From assembly GCA_014380705.1 (NCBI GenBank), contig JACMJI010000104.1, forward strand, positions 1-5,660: 5,660 bases of DNA, written 5' to 3'. The translations under genes were made by a program, and so were the position numbers. The notes under the pieces are model-generated. The model searched no databases. It was not told where the DNA came from and saw only the letters and a list, made by a program, of their open reading frames with translations. The stretch is from Gorillibacterium sp. (GTDB lineage Bacteria; Bacillota; Bacilli; Paenibacillales; NBRC-103111). This document shows, piece after piece, positions 5,602 through 5,660 of this stretch; the stretch's first letter is position 1, and each line of letters begins with the position of its first letter.

Positions 5602-5660
5602 GTCCCTTTCTTAAGTAGCCGGGTAGGTATTGGTTAAGGGACAACCCCCCTCCGCTTGTC
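5602..5660. other. Two mutually exclusive hairpins at the right edge
   Basis: GTCCCTT (5602-5608) can pair with AAGGGAC (5636-5642). The same bases also begin GACAA (5640-5644), which can pair with TTGTC (5656-5660) around an 11-nt pyrimidine-rich loop. The second stem reaches the window edge and may continue. No gene is seen in 5512-5660. Confidence 0.45.

Overview
The window most likely comes from the chromosome of a low-to-mid GC, endospore-forming Firmicute, probably Paenibacillus or a relative in Bacillales. Three genes are recognisable relatives of Bacillus subtilis ywhD, pbpG and ywiB, which lie in one general region of that chromosome. Start sites carry strong GGAGG-type Shine-Dalgarno (SD) sequences, and the proteins read as Bacillales-like. 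The genus is inferred from gene content; no search was run.

Layout from left to right. (1) Positions 1-1381, minus strand: the first 460 codons of a membrane-anchored M1-family zinc metallopeptidase, cut by the left edge just after its active site. (2) A 164-bp divergent gap, then ywhD on the plus strand (1546-2043). (3) A convergent gap (2044-2245) with a hairpin that has T-runs on both strands and probably terminates both ywhD and pbpG. (4) Minus strand, 2246-4312: a complete class A penicillin-binding protein, closest in length and neighbourhood to PbpG (PBP2d) of B. subtilis. (5) A 364-bp divergent gap with the pbpG leader and a plausible sigma-A promoter for the next gene. (6) Plus strand, 4677-5006: an unrecognised small hydrophobic membrane protein, followed directly by a 19-bp-stem hairpin. 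(7) Plus strand, 5095-5511: a YwiB/DUF1934 protein. (8) A non-coding tail (5512-5660) rich in structure: a hairpin over the ywiB stop codon, a perfect 25-bp direct repeat, recurring AGTAGCNGG words and two alternative hairpins at the right edge.

Functionally this is mostly housekeeping and cell-envelope DNA: an extracytoplasmic peptidase, a peptidoglycan synthase and a small membrane protein, with two conserved proteins of unknown function. I found no mobile element, CRISPR array, RNA gene, toxin-antitoxin pair or defence cassette, and no strong evidence of an undescribed system. The points most worth a second look are the unrecognised membrane protein between pbpG and ywiB, where B. subtilis has speE-speB next to pbpG, and the repeat-rich non-coding stretch after ywiB.
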